DNA of 64,000 bases from Rhodobium gokarnense (GTDB lineage Bacteria > Pseudomonadota > Alphaproteobacteria > Rhizobiales > Rhodobiaceae): positions 148,587-212,586 of the forward strand of contig NZ_JAOQNS010000009.1 of the NCBI RefSeq assembly GCF_025961475.1, written 5' to 3'. The notes beneath the pieces are model-generated. The model did no database searches and was not told the DNA's origin. It saw only the letters and a program-made list of their open reading frames with translations. Shown piece by piece: positions 40,137-51,031 of this stretch (position 1 is its first letter; each line of letters starts with the position of its first letter). Both the position numbers and the translations under genes were made by a program.

Positions 40137-41804
40137 ATGCAGCTCAACCCATTGCATCTAACGATCGCAGGCCTTGTAGAAGGACGCTTATTCCGTATCC
40201 CCGGTTATCAGCGAGCGTACTCTTGGCAGAAACGACAAAGACAGGACCTTTTTGCCGATATCGATGAGGCTTATCGGTCCGGACGGGAGCATTTTATGGC
40301 GACGGTAGTCGCCCTTGCTCGCGAGAAACGGACTATTGTTGCCGACGAGTTCACCGCGGTGGAACTTGTGGACGGCCAGCAGCGCGTCACGACCCTCATC
40401 ATCCTTCTTAAGGCAATTGAAAAAAGCCTTTCAAGCGTTGAAGATGGGGAAGTCCGTGCCAAACGTGACCTTTGCGATCTTTTGGTCAAAGGGGACGAGC
40501 ACTCGCTCGTGCTTCTCCAGACCAATCATGACAGTAGCAACGTCTTCACAAGCTACGTTCGTACTGGAAAATTTGATGAAAATTGCATTGCGACTGCCTC
40601 GGATCAAAACCTCGTAGAAGCTTTCCAAGATTGCGAGAGGTTCGTAGCCAGTTGGGCTAATAAGGGAAAGCTAATTGAATTACTAGCTACAATTCGTAAC
40701 CGATTATCTTTAATATACCACGAGCTCTCCAACGAAGCGACTGTCTACCGCGTATTTGAAGTACTTAATAGCCGTGGCCTTGATGTGCGTTGGGTCGATA
40801 AGACTAAAAGCCAAATGATGGCCTCAATTTTTGAATTTTCCGAAGAAGGCGCCCGCGACGATAGTCTGTGCGAAATGCGAACCATTTGGCAGGACATATA
40901 TAGAATTCTGGGTATGAAGCCGTTGTTGGGCACCGAGGCACTCCGCTTCGCTGGCACGTTGTTGGCGGCCTCGCAGCCGAATCGGATCTTAGGTGAAGAG
41001 GATGCATCGGTCGCACTAATCCGGCACGGCGGGAAAGAGCTTGCCAAGATCGTCGAAACCGCGGAGTGGCTTCGAAAGGTTGTCCGGTTCGTGAACGAGA
41101 TCAGTTCCGATGAGCGACGAGCTGCGGTGACCAAGATTGCCCACGCCCGTTTCCTAGCGATTGCGATCATGTTACGCGACTTCAATAAGGAGACCCAAGA
41201 TCGATTATTACTCGGTTGGGAAAAGGTGACTTTCCGCATCTTTGCTCTTGGCGGGGCGGACTCGCGTATGAAAGTTGGCGAGTACGTCAGATTGGCCTAC
41301 GATATTTGGGCGAAAAAACTTACAGATACTGAAATCTTCGAAAAACTCAGGATCATTGGTGAGGACTATAACCTCAAGAGCATGTTTAGAGATAAGCATT
41401 ATTGGGAATACTGCTATGATGGATGGGCTGAAGAGCTGCGTTACCTTCTCTTCCGCTACGACGAGCACCTTTCTGAGCAAGCTGGCGAACAAATAAATAT
41501 ATCGCAATGGAATAAGATTTGGACGGTCGAGCCTTCAAAATCGATAGAACATATCGTGCCACAAAGCGCTGCCCCTGATTTCGAACACCATCTCGGCAAT
41601 CTGACGATGCTCGCACCGGGCGTAAACTCGTCGCTTCAAAACAAGTCGCCCGACAAAAAAGCTGACGCGTATCTCAGCTGTGGCATTCGTGAGACCATGA
41701 CAGTCGGCAAGCGAATCAAAGAGACGGGTGAATGGACCGAATCGGAGGTCAAAGATCGGGCGAAACGGATTGAACAGTTTGCGTTAGCGGAATGGGGCGA
41801 ATGA
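40137..41804 (+). CDS. DUF262/DUF1524 protein, GmrSD-like type IV restriction enzyme
   Basis: The 555-residue single-chain protein has an N-terminal DUF262 (RIPGYQRAYSW at 20-30, LVDGQQRVTTL with DGQQR at 79-83, the NTP-binding signature). The C-terminal DUF1524 is a His-Me-finger nuclease (SIEHIVPQS with H472, then HHLGNLTMLAPGVNSSLQNK). GmrSD and related enzymes cut DNA with modified bases, such as glucosylated hydroxymethylcytosine in phages, or act in other phage defence. Codon use and intergenic DNA are clearly less GC-rich than both flanks, so this single-gene module was probably acquired. It separates the multiheme cytochrome from the ccm genes. Nuclease target is not readable. Confidence 0.88.
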   Translation: MQLNPLHLTIAGLVEGRLFRIPGYQRAYSWQKRQRQDLFADIDEAYRSGREHFMATVVALAREKRTIVADEFTAVELVDGQQRVTTLIILLKAIEKSLSSVEDGEVRAKRDLCDLLVKGDEHSLVLLQTNHDSSNVFTSYVRTGKFDENCIATASDQNLVEAFQDCERFVASWANKGKLIELLATIRNRLSLIYHELSNEATVYRVFEVLNSRGLDVRWVDKTKSQMMASIFEFSEEGARDDSLCEMRTIWQDIYRILGMKPLLGTEALRFAGTLLAASQPNRILGEEDASVALIRHGGKELAKIVETAEWLRKVVRFVNEISSDERRAAVTKIAHARFLAIAIMLRDFNKETQDRLLLGWEKVTFRIFALGGADSRMKVGEYVRLAYDIWAKKLTDTEIFEKLRIIGEDYNLKSMFRDKHYWEYCYDGWAEELRYLLFRYDEHLSEQAGEQINISQWNKIWTVEPSKSIEHIVPQSAAPDFEHHLGNLTMLAPGVNSSLQNKSPDKKADAYLSCGIRETMTVGKRIKETGEWTESEVKDRAKRIEQFALAEWGE

Positions 41805-41820
41805 GCTGTCATGGAAGATC

Positions 41821-41835
41821 GCTAGTTAAACTAGC
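41821..41835. repeat. Palindrome GCTAGTTAAACTAGC at the end of the DUF262 module
   Basis: Perfect 7-base arms around a single A, 16 bases after the DUF262 stop and before the end of ccmI. It may be a boundary repeat or a short terminator stem. Confidence 0.45.
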
Positions 41836-41850
41836 ATTGTTGCATGAACC

Positions 41851-43284
41851 TCACTCCCCAATCCCCAACTCCCTCGCCGTCTCATCCAGCGCCGCCAGCA
41901 CCGTCTCGTTCCCCTCGAAATGCCCTCGCGCCTTTTCAAGTGCCGTGGCGGCGCGCGCGCGTTCGTTCAGGACCGAGTAGGAGCGGATGAGCATGATCCA
42001 GCCGTTGGGGTTGTCGGGCTTTTCGCTGAGCTTGGCTTCCAGGCCCTCGACCATGCCGTCGATCATGGCCGCGCGGGTCTCGTCGGTCATCTCTGAGGCG
42101 GCGGCGATGTCGGTGGCGGTCGGGCCGTTCACCGCGGGCACCTCAAGATTGTCGAGGCCGAGGCTGCGGGCGGTGGCGTCTAGCTGTTGCAGGATGAAGG
42201 GCGCGGCGGCGTAGCGGGTGCGGGCCTTGTTAAGGGCGTCGAGCGCCTTGGCGTTGGCGCCGGTTTCGGCCCGAAGGGTCGCCAGTTCGATCCAGCCCCG
42301 AAAGTCCTTGGGCTCGGCCGCGAGCTTTTTCTCAAGCTCTTTGATGCGCGCGGAGGCGTCCTTGCCGCTACTCTCAGACGCGGCGGCATTGCCGGCGCGG
42401 GCGAGCTCGGCCTCGGTGGCGTCGGGCATCAGGGCTTTCAGGTCGCGTTTCAGGAACCGCGCCATGTTGGCGATGTCGCGGCGGACCAGCGCCAGCCAGG
42501 GCGCGCCCGGTGCGGACTCGGCCTTCAGCGCCATCCAGTCCTGTAGCGCGCCGTCGAAATCCTGCCGCTGGGCCTTCGCCAAAGCGAGGTAGTAGCGGGC
42601 GCGCGGGTCCTTCGGCCGCTTCTCGCGGACCTTGTGGAAGCTGATCTCGGCGATTGAACTGACCTTGTTGCCGTTGGCGAGCGTGACGGCCTCGGCATAG
42701 GCGGCAAGCACTCCCGGGTCATCGTCGGAAAGTTCCACGGCGTGCTTCAACGCGCCCGCCGCCTCGGTCGGGTTGTCGAGGGCGAGATAGGCGCGCCCGA
42801 GCGTCCACCAGGTCTCGAAATCCTTAGGGTCGGCCCTGGTCCGCTCGACGAGGAGCGCGATCTGGGCCGTCCTGTCGCCCCCGGCCGCCCGGCGCTGCAG
42901 CACTTCGGCCTTGCGTTCGGCAAGCGGCTGGTCCGGCAGGCCCGGCACGCCGAGGAGGAGATAAAGCCCGAGGGAGCCACCGGCGACGAGGAGCATGACG
43001 AGGGCCCCCGCCAGCGGCGCCCGGTGCGCCACATGGGCGACGGGGTCGAGCCGTTTGGCGGCCTTCAGCGTGCGCGCCTCGATCTCGGCGCGCGCGGCCT
43101 CGGCCTCGGCCGGCTCGATGCGCCCCTCGGCCTCGTCCCGGTCGATCTCGTCGAGCTGGTCGCGGTAGACCGAGATGGAAAAGTCCGCCTCGCCGACGAC
43201 GCCGGCGGTGCGGCGCAGGAACGGCCGGCCGAGCCAGAGGGCGGCAAGGACGAGGCAAAGGCCGATGGCGATCCAGAGCGTCAT
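41851..43284 (-). CDS. ccmI: Cytochrome c biogenesis protein CcmI
   Basis: The 477-residue protein has two N-terminal membrane spans (TLWIAIGLCLVLAALWLG and LAGALVMLLVAGGSLGLYLL) joined by an acidic leucine-zipper-like loop (YRDQLDEIDRDEAEGRIEPA). Periplasmic TPR repeats follow (DFETWWTLGRAYLALDNPTE, DPRARYYLALAKAQRQDFDG, NPNGWIMLIRSYSVLNERAR). CcmI is the apocytochrome c chaperone of System I. Its ATG at 43284 overlaps the ccmF-ccmH stop by four bases, so it is translationally coupled as the last gene. The gene ends 46 bases from the convergent DUF262 gene. Confidence 0.9.
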   Translation of the reverse strand: MTLWIAIGLCLVLAALWLGRPFLRRTAGVVGEADFSISVYRDQLDEIDRDEAEGRIEPAEAEAARAEIEARTLKAAKRLDPVAHVAHRAPLAGALVMLLVAGGSLGLYLLLGVPGLPDQPLAERKAEVLQRRAAGGDRTAQIALLVERTRADPKDFETWWTLGRAYLALDNPTEAAGALKHAVELSDDDPGVLAAYAEAVTLANGNKVSSIAEISFHKVREKRPKDPRARYYLALAKAQRQDFDGALQDWMALKAESAPGAPWLALVRRDIANMARFLKRDLKALMPDATEAELARAGNAAASESSGKDASARIKELEKKLAAEPKDFRGWIELATLRAETGANAKALDALNKARTRYAAAPFILQQLDATARSLGLDNLEVPAVNGPTATDIAAASEMTDETRAAMIDGMVEGLEAKLSEKPDNPNGWIMLIRSYSVLNERARAATALEKARGHFEGNETVLAALDETARELGIGE

Positions 43285-45761
43285 GCGGCATCGCCCTTCA
43301 GGATTTCTTTGGCCCGGGCGCGCTCCGCATCGGAAAGGCCAGGTGCGCCGGCGCGCGTCTGGGCGGCAAGCACGCGCTGGCCGAGGAGGAGGGCGAGCAC
43401 GAGAAACAGCGCCGGGGCGACCCACAGCACATAGGTCAGCGGCTTCACCGGCGGCTGCAGCAGCACGTAATCGCCATAGCGGGCGACGACATATTGCTTG
43501 ACGCTGTCGGCGTCGTCGCCGGCCGCAACCCGCTCGCGCACCAGCACGCGAAGGTCATGCGCAAGGGTCGCGTTGGAATCGAAGATCGACTGGTTCTGGC
43601 AGACGAGGCAGCGCAGCTCCTTGCCGATGTCACGGGCTTTCTCTTCCAGTTTCGGATCGGCGAGGAACTCGTCGGCCTGCAGCCCGGCGGCCGTTGCCGG
43701 GTGCGCGGCAAGGACGGCAAGGCCGAGCGCGATGACCGTAATCGTGCCGGCGGCGACCGCCGCATGGCCTCCGCGGCGCCCCAGTTTCGGGCGCGCTCCC
43801 TTGCCCGTCCTGGGCCGGGAGGGCGCTCCGACCCTGAGGCGCCGGTCCGTGAGCGACACGAGGCCGCCGAGGGCCATGACGATGGCGCCGACCCACATCC
43901 AGGCGACGCCGGCATTGTAGTAGTAGCGGGTGACGAAGCCGCCGTTGCCGTCGGGCTCGCCGATGACCGCGTAGAGATCGCCGTGCCAGCGCGTGTCGAT
44001 GGCCGCTTCCGTCGTCGCCTTGGCCTCGACCGGATACCAGCGGCGCTCCGGCTTCATGACGCCGTCGATCTCGCCGTGGCGCGCGACCTCGATGGTGGCG
44101 ATTTCGGAGCGGTAGTTCGGGCCGCTGGCGTTCTTGACGCCGAGCAGCGTGAAGTCGTAGCCGCCGACGCTGACGGTCTCGCCCGGGCGCTGGACCTGGA
44201 TCGCTTCCTCCGACCACGTGGAGGCCAGGGCGATGCCGCAAATGGCGATCGCAAGGCCGGCATGGCCGAAAAGGAGGCCCCAGGCGGTGCGCGGCAGGCC
44301 GATCAGCCGCCTGAGGCCCGTGAGAAGGCCGGCCCTTCGGAAGCCGGCCCGGGAGGAAAGGTCGAAAAGGGTCGCAAGCAGCAGCCAGACGCCGACGGCA
44401 AGCCCGGCAACGCCGAAGGGATTCTTGAACCCGTCGAGGAAGGCAACGACGACGGCGCCGGCGACGACGAGGCCGAACAGCGCGCGCAGGCGCCGGGCGA
44501 GCGGGCTGAGGTCCGCGCGCTTCCAGGTGAGGAACGGACCGATGCCGGCAACGAAGGCGACCGGCAGGAACATCGGCACGAAGGTCAGATTGAAGAACGG
44601 CGCGCCGACGGTGATGCGGGCGCCGGTCGTGATCTCCAGGAACAGCGGATAGAGCGTGCCCATGAAGACGGTGCCGCAGGCGGCCGCCAACAGAAGATTG
44701 TTGAGGAGGAGCCCGCCCTCGCGCGAGACCGGCTGAAACAGCCCGCCGCCTCGGATCTCCGCTGCCCGGTAGGCAAAGAGGCCGAGCGAGCCGCCGATGG
44801 CGAGCGCCAGGAGACCCAGGATGAAGACGCCGCGCTCCGGGTCCTGGGCGAAGGCGTGCACGGAGGAAAGGACGCCGGAGCGGACCAGGAACGTGCCGAT
44901 GAGACTCAGCGAAAAGGTCAGGATGGCGAGCAGGATCGTCCATTTCTGCAGGGCATCGCGCTTTTCCGCGACCATGGCGGAGTGGAGCAGCGCGGTGCCG
45001 AGCAGCCAGGGCATGAAGGAGGCGTTTTCCACCGGATCCCAGAACCAGAAGCCGCCCCAGCCGAGCTCGTAATAGGCCCACCACGAGCCGAGCGCGATGC
45101 CGAGCGTCAGCCCGGCCCAGGCGACCAGGATGAAGGGCCGCATCCAGCGCGCCCAGCTCGGGTCGATGCGCCCGGCAAGGAGCGCGCCGACGGCAAAGGA
45201 AAAGGCCGTCGAGAAGCCGACATAGCCGAGATAGAGGAAGGGCGGGTGGATGGCGATGCCCGGGTCCTGCAGCAGCGGGTTCATGCCTTGTCCGTCGATC
45301 GGCGGGGTGGCAAGGCGCAGGAACGGGTTGGAGGTGACGAGGATGAAGGCGAGGAAGCCGGTGCCGATCATCGCCTGGACGGAAAGCACACGGGCGCGCA
45401 TGGAGGTCGGGATGTTGCCGCCGAAAAGGGCGATCAGCGCGCCGAAGAGGGCGAGCATCAGCACCCACAGCAGCATGGAGCCTTCGTGGTTCGCCCAGAC
45501 GCCTGAGATCTTGTAGAGCAGCGGCTTCGTGGAGTGGGAGTTGGCGGCGACCGTTGCGACGGAAAAGTCCGACTGCACATAGGCCCAGGTGAGCGCGGCA
45601 AAGGCGGCGGCGATCGCCAGGAACTGGACCTGGGCGGCCCGGTCGGCAAGCTGCATGGCGCCGGCGTGGTCGCGGGCGACGCCGATCAGCGGCACCACCG
45701 CCTGGGCGAGCGCGACGACCAGCGCCAGGCACAGCGCGAAATGTCCGAATTCGACGATCAT
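43281..45761 (-). CDS. ccmF: Fused heme lyase CcmF-CcmH
   Basis: One 826-residue frame encodes both subunits of the System I heme ligation complex. Residues 1 to about 650 are CcmF, with HEGSMLLWVLMLALFG, the tryptophan-rich heme-handling loop WGGFWFWDPVENASFMPWL, and the late TMs and periplasmic domain (RWYPVEAKATTEAAIDTRWH). Residues about 667-826 are CcmH/CycL: a span that would be its signal peptide, then RCLVCQNQSIFDSNATLAHD with the LRCxxC redox motif (C718, C721), and a C-terminal anchor. No stop or frame change separates them. Usually these are adjacent genes. The start at 45761 overlaps the FNR-type regulator stop (ATGA). CcmE is not between them. Confidence 0.88.
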   Translation of the reverse strand: MIVEFGHFALCLALVVALAQAVVPLIGVARDHAGAMQLADRAAQVQFLAIAAAFAALTWAYVQSDFSVATVAANSHSTKPLLYKISGVWANHEGSMLLWVLMLALFGALIALFGGNIPTSMRARVLSVQAMIGTGFLAFILVTSNPFLRLATPPIDGQGMNPLLQDPGIAIHPPFLYLGYVGFSTAFSFAVGALLAGRIDPSWARWMRPFILVAWAGLTLGIALGSWWAYYELGWGGFWFWDPVENASFMPWLLGTALLHSAMVAEKRDALQKWTILLAILTFSLSLIGTFLVRSGVLSSVHAFAQDPERGVFILGLLALAIGGSLGLFAYRAAEIRGGGLFQPVSREGGLLLNNLLLAAACGTVFMGTLYPLFLEITTGARITVGAPFFNLTFVPMFLPVAFVAGIGPFLTWKRADLSPLARRLRALFGLVVAGAVVVAFLDGFKNPFGVAGLAVGVWLLLATLFDLSSRAGFRRAGLLTGLRRLIGLPRTAWGLLFGHAGLAIAICGIALASTWSEEAIQVQRPGETVSVGGYDFTLLGVKNASGPNYRSEIATIEVARHGEIDGVMKPERRWYPVEAKATTEAAIDTRWHGDLYAVIGEPDGNGGFVTRYYYNAGVAWMWVGAIVMALGGLVSLTDRRLRVGAPSRPRTGKGARPKLGRRGGHAAVAAGTITVIALGLAVLAAHPATAAGLQADEFLADPKLEEKARDIGKELRCLVCQNQSIFDSNATLAHDLRVLVRERVAAGDDADSVKQYVVARYGDYVLLQPPVKPLTYVLWVAPALFLVLALLLGQRVLAAQTRAGAPGLSDAERARAKEILKGDAA

Positions 45762-46750
45762 CCGGGGGCTTCCTCCGCCGGGTCGGCGGCATGCCAGCCG
45801 AACAGGATGCGCCCGAACAGCGATTCGGTCGGTTGGCCCGCGGTCGGCAGGCGGCGCTCCAGCGCGGCGAGGTCGTGGACGATGAACTCCGTCGGCGAGA
45901 TGAAGGTCACCAGGCGCGTCTTGCGGATGCGGCTGAACAGCCGGCTGACGGTCTCGGAATTGAGGCCGAGATAGTCCGCGATGTCCTCGCGGCTCATCGG
46001 CAGGTCGACCCGGTAGCCGCCGACGCCCTGCCGGCCGAGCCGCCGCGTGATCTCGACCAGGAACTGCCAGACCCGCTCCATGCCGTCGAAGCGGCCGAGC
46101 ATGACCATGTTGCCGTTGTGGCGTTCGAGCTGGCGGTGGGTGTGGCGGAAGAGCCCGGCCATCAGGCTGTGGGCGTGGCCGTTGAGCGCCATCAGGTCGC
46201 CGAGCGCGACCTGGCAGACGATGGAGGCACCGAGGGCCTCGACCCAGCTTTCGGCGCCGATGACGGCGCCGACCGGGCAGATGACGTCGCCGGGTGCGCT
46301 GAGGTCGGTGATCTGGCGCCGGCCGTCGGGCAGCACGGTGGCAAGCGCCACGAGGCCCTTGACGACGACCCAGATGCGCTTGCAGGACGGGCCGTCCTCG
46401 ATGATGCGTTCGCCGCGCGAAATCGCGTACTGGTGCTGCGGCCGTGGGGTCCGGCGCGCCGCCGCCTCGGCGACGACCGCGCGAAAGCTGCAACCCGCGA
46501 GCGGACAGGCCGGACAGTCGTGGCCGGCCGTCACCGAACGGGCAAGCCGATCTGGCTCTTCCTGCGGCACGGCGGGATCTCCAACGAATTGTTGTTCTGG
46601 TTGGCGCCCCTGGCGCTTTTTCGGCCGGCCCCGTTTGCCGGCGCCTGGCGGCATTTCGGAACTTTTGGGAGCGTTCCGTAGAGACGACGATCGGCCGCCA
46701 GGCGCCTGCTGCTGCGGGGGAGGCAACGGAAGCCATGCTAAGTCTTGCAT
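45758..46750 (-). CDS. FNR-type Crp-family regulator with candidate iron-sulfur cysteines
   Basis: The 330-residue Crp/Fnr protein has a DNA-recognition helix SREDIADYLGLNSETVSRLF, in which ETVSR matches FNR-type specificity for TTGAT half-sites. Four cysteines are placed like those of FNR: C79, C82 and C87 (HDCPACPLAGC) and C179 in SIVCQVALGDLM, 92 residues later (93 in FNR). This suggests an oxygen-labile 4Fe-4S sensor. The first 70 residues are an unusual basic, proline-rich extension; the true start could be internal, near residue 33 or later. It is coupled to ccmF by a four-base overlap, so oxygen sensing and cytochrome maturation are physically linked. Confidence 0.87.
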   Translation of the reverse strand: MQDLAWLPLPPPQQQAPGGRSSSLRNAPKSSEMPPGAGKRGRPKKRQGRQPEQQFVGDPAVPQEEPDRLARSVTAGHDCPACPLAGCSFRAVVAEAAARRTPRPQHQYAISRGERIIEDGPSCKRIWVVVKGLVALATVLPDGRRQITDLSAPGDVICPVGAVIGAESWVEALGASIVCQVALGDLMALNGHAHSLMAGLFRHTHRQLERHNGNMVMLGRFDGMERVWQFLVEITRRLGRQGVGGYRVDLPMSREDIADYLGLNSETVSRLFSRIRKTRLVTFISPTEFIVHDLAALERRLPTAGQPTESLFGRILFGWHAADPAEEAPG

Positions 46751-46794
46751 GTAACGCCGGTTTTTCCGGCGAAACGCCCAATTGTTAAAAAATG

Positions 46795-49098
<2,304 letters not shown>

Positions 49099-49314
49099 GC
49101 CGGTTCCTTCCGTGGATCGCAAAAGAAGCGCATGCTTTGCACGCGGACGCCGCTGAAGGTGTCGGACCCGTCCGGCGGGCTCTCCAAATCCTTTGCCGGA
49201 TTTCACCGGCTGCGTTTATCCTCGCAAGACGGAGCGGAAATGCAAGCCCGCCGACGATACGACCAAAGCGTGCAATGTCCGAATATAATGCGCGCAAAGA
49301 GGGCGCACACCTGA

Positions 49315-50025
49315 ATGGCCGACCACATCCTCGTCGTCGACGACGATCCACAGATCACCGACTTCCTGCAGCGGTATCTCACCAAGCTCGACTACCGGGT
49401 GACGACGGTGGCGACCGGAGAGGCCATGCTGGAGGCATTCGAGGCGACGCCCGTCGATCTCGTCATCCTCGATATCGGCCTGCCGGACCGCGACGGGTTC
49501 GAACTGACGCAGGAGCTGCGCCGGCGCTCCAACCTGCCGATCGTCGTGCTGTCGGCCCGCGACGAAGCCTTCGACCGCGTGATCGGGCTGGAATTCGGCG
49601 CCGACGACTATGTCACCAAGCCGTTCGAGCCGCGCGAGCTCGCCGCCCGCATCAAGTCGGTGCTGAGGCGCTACCGGGCGCCCGAGCAGGAGGCGCAGGA
49701 GGCCGCGGCCGAAGCGGAGCGGGTGTTCGGCCCGTGGTCGCTGAAGCTGGCGCAGCGGGCCCTGGTCAATCGGGAGAGCGGCATGGATGCCGGCCTGACG
49801 ACGGCGGAATTCGACATCCTCGCCGCGCTCCTGGAGCATCCGGGGGCGGTGCTGAGCCGCAACCAGCTCCTCGACATCGCCCGCGGCCGGGCCTCCTATG
49901 TGGGCGACCGGTCGGTCGACGTCCACATCATGCGTCTGCGGCGCAAGATCGAGGAAGACCCGGCCAATCCGCGCTACGTCAAGACCGTGCACGGCGTCGG
50001 CTACGTCTTTCCGGCCGGGGGATGA
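49315..50025 (+). CDS. OmpR/TorR-type response regulator
   Basis: The 236-residue regulator has a receiver (DDD near residue 10, phosphorylated Asp in VDLVILDIGLPDRDGFELTQ, Lys in DDYVTKPFEPRELA) and a winged-helix DNA-binding domain (TTAEFDILAALLEHPGAVLS, DVHIMRLRRKIEEDPANPRY, VKTVHGVGYVF). It resembles TorR and PrrA-adjacent regulators of the OmpR group. It is divergent from the hybrid kinase across a 216-base gap, which could hold shared control sites. Probably autoregulated; target genes are not evident. Confidence 0.9.
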   Translation: MADHILVVDDDPQITDFLQRYLTKLDYRVTTVATGEAMLEAFEATPVDLVILDIGLPDRDGFELTQELRRRSNLPIVVLSARDEAFDRVIGLEFGADDYVTKPFEPRELAARIKSVLRRYRAPEQEAQEAAAEAERVFGPWSLKLAQRALVNRESGMDAGLTTAEFDILAALLEHPGAVLSRNQLLDIARGRASYVGDRSVDVHIMRLRRKIEEDPANPRYVKTVHGVGYVFPAGG

Positions 50026-50423
50026 GGGCGGTGTCCGGGAAGGGCGGCAAGACGCCCGGATTGCGCCGGGGCTTGTGAATTTTGCCGAACGCCATTATTT
50101 AGACCGCATGGATATTGGCCGGATGGCTGGGCCGCTTTGCTCCACCCTGTCGGGGCGCGCTCGTTTCAGACTTCCCTCCAGAATGCATTCATCCGGGTAT
50201 TGGCCGCGACCCGCGCGTGCCAGTTCGTATCCAGACCGTGTTCGAACGCGATAGGGGCGCCGCCCGCGAATAGGGGCAGCTTGGGGTTTTCGCCGGCCGG
50301 GCCGGCCGCAACCCCATACGGCCCGAGGATGGCGACCGGACGCGGACACACAGACCGGACACCGACCGGGGCGCTGCCGACGGGCAGGCCGCCCCGCCAC
50401 GCATAGCCAAGTTAGGAGAGAAT
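50026..50423. other. 398-base gap before rpsU
   Basis: No gene is supported. A GGGGTT/AACCCC dyad with GC-rich inner repeats lies at 50283-50315, roughly 110 bases before rpsU, and could be a structured leader. No clear terminator for the response regulator is seen. Confidence 0.4.
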
Positions 50424-50678
50424 TTGCAGATCCTCGTCAGAGACAACAACATCGACCAGGCGCTCCGCGTCCTGAAAAAGAAAATGCAGCGCGAAGGCGT
50501 CTTCCGCGAGATGAAGGCACGGCGCGCCTACGAAAAGCCGTCCGAGAAGCGCGCGCGCGAAAAGGCCGAGGCCGTCCGGCGCGGACGCAAGGCGGCGCGC
50601 AAGCTCGCCCAGCGCGAAGGCCTCATCCCCGGACGCAAGAAGAAAGCTCCGGCACGACGGGCCGGCGGCGCGTCGTAA
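50424..50678 (+). CDS. rpsU: 30S ribosomal protein S21
   Basis: The 84-residue basic protein starts [20 protein letters not shown] and continues [20 protein letters not shown], the standard alphaproteobacterial S21 sequence, with a lysine/arginine-rich tail. S21 binds near the 3' end of 16S rRNA and helps initiation. The start codon is TTG at 50424 with GGAGAG seven bases upstream, the only start that gives the conserved N-terminus. It is a single gene. A hairpin CGCCGGGC-GCT-GCCCGGCG (50695-50713) follows, without a U-run. Confidence 0.93.
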   Translation: MQILVRDNNIDQALRVLKKKMQREGVFREMKARRAYEKPSEKRAREKAEAVRRGRKAARKLAQREGLIPGRKKKAPARRAGGAS

Positions 50679-51031
50679 TTGCGGGCGCGGCGGACGCCGG
50701 GCGCTGCCCGGCGCCGCCCCCGCGGGCGGGCAAACTCGGTCTCTCATGGGGACGGCCGCCCCATTCATGTCCTGCATTCATAAATCAAATCAATTTTTGC
50801 CGGATTATCCGACGCCCCGATCGCATTAGATAGGGAGCATGGATCCGGACGACCCGCATCCGGCACGCATCGGCCCGCCGCCGCGCTGTTTTTGAAAGCG
50901 CGCCCTGCGGCCACGGATATTTCCGTTCCGATGCCGGCTGCCGGCAGGGCGGTCCGACGCGGCGCACGCGTACCGGGCCGCCGGATCCGACTCGCGATTC
51001 GGTCACACACCTTGAGACGAAAGACAGTCAC
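50679..51031. other. 353-base gap between rpsU and the aldo/keto reductase
   Basis: The gap contains the post-rpsU hairpin (50695-50713) and an AT-rich island near 50775-50810 (CATAAATCAAATCAATTTTTG), which may hold a promoter; no convincing hexamer pair was found. No gene is supported. Confidence 0.4.

Noticed and set aside
43494-45506. Long plus-strand open frames opposite ccmF-ccmH and opposite the ABC ATPase (6471-8279)
   Set aside because: Low-complexity Arg/Gly/Asp/Glu-rich shadows of conserved genes on the other strand.
43281-46781. A single 1166-codon open frame covering regulator and ccm genes
   Set aside because: Only residues from the ATG at 45761 onward match CcmF-CcmH. The upstream part overlaps the FNR-type regulator in another frame and has no homology.
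50026-50423. Small genes in the rpsU leader
   Set aside because: Several short frames exist on both strands, but none has a ribosome site, domain or codon pattern that stands out.
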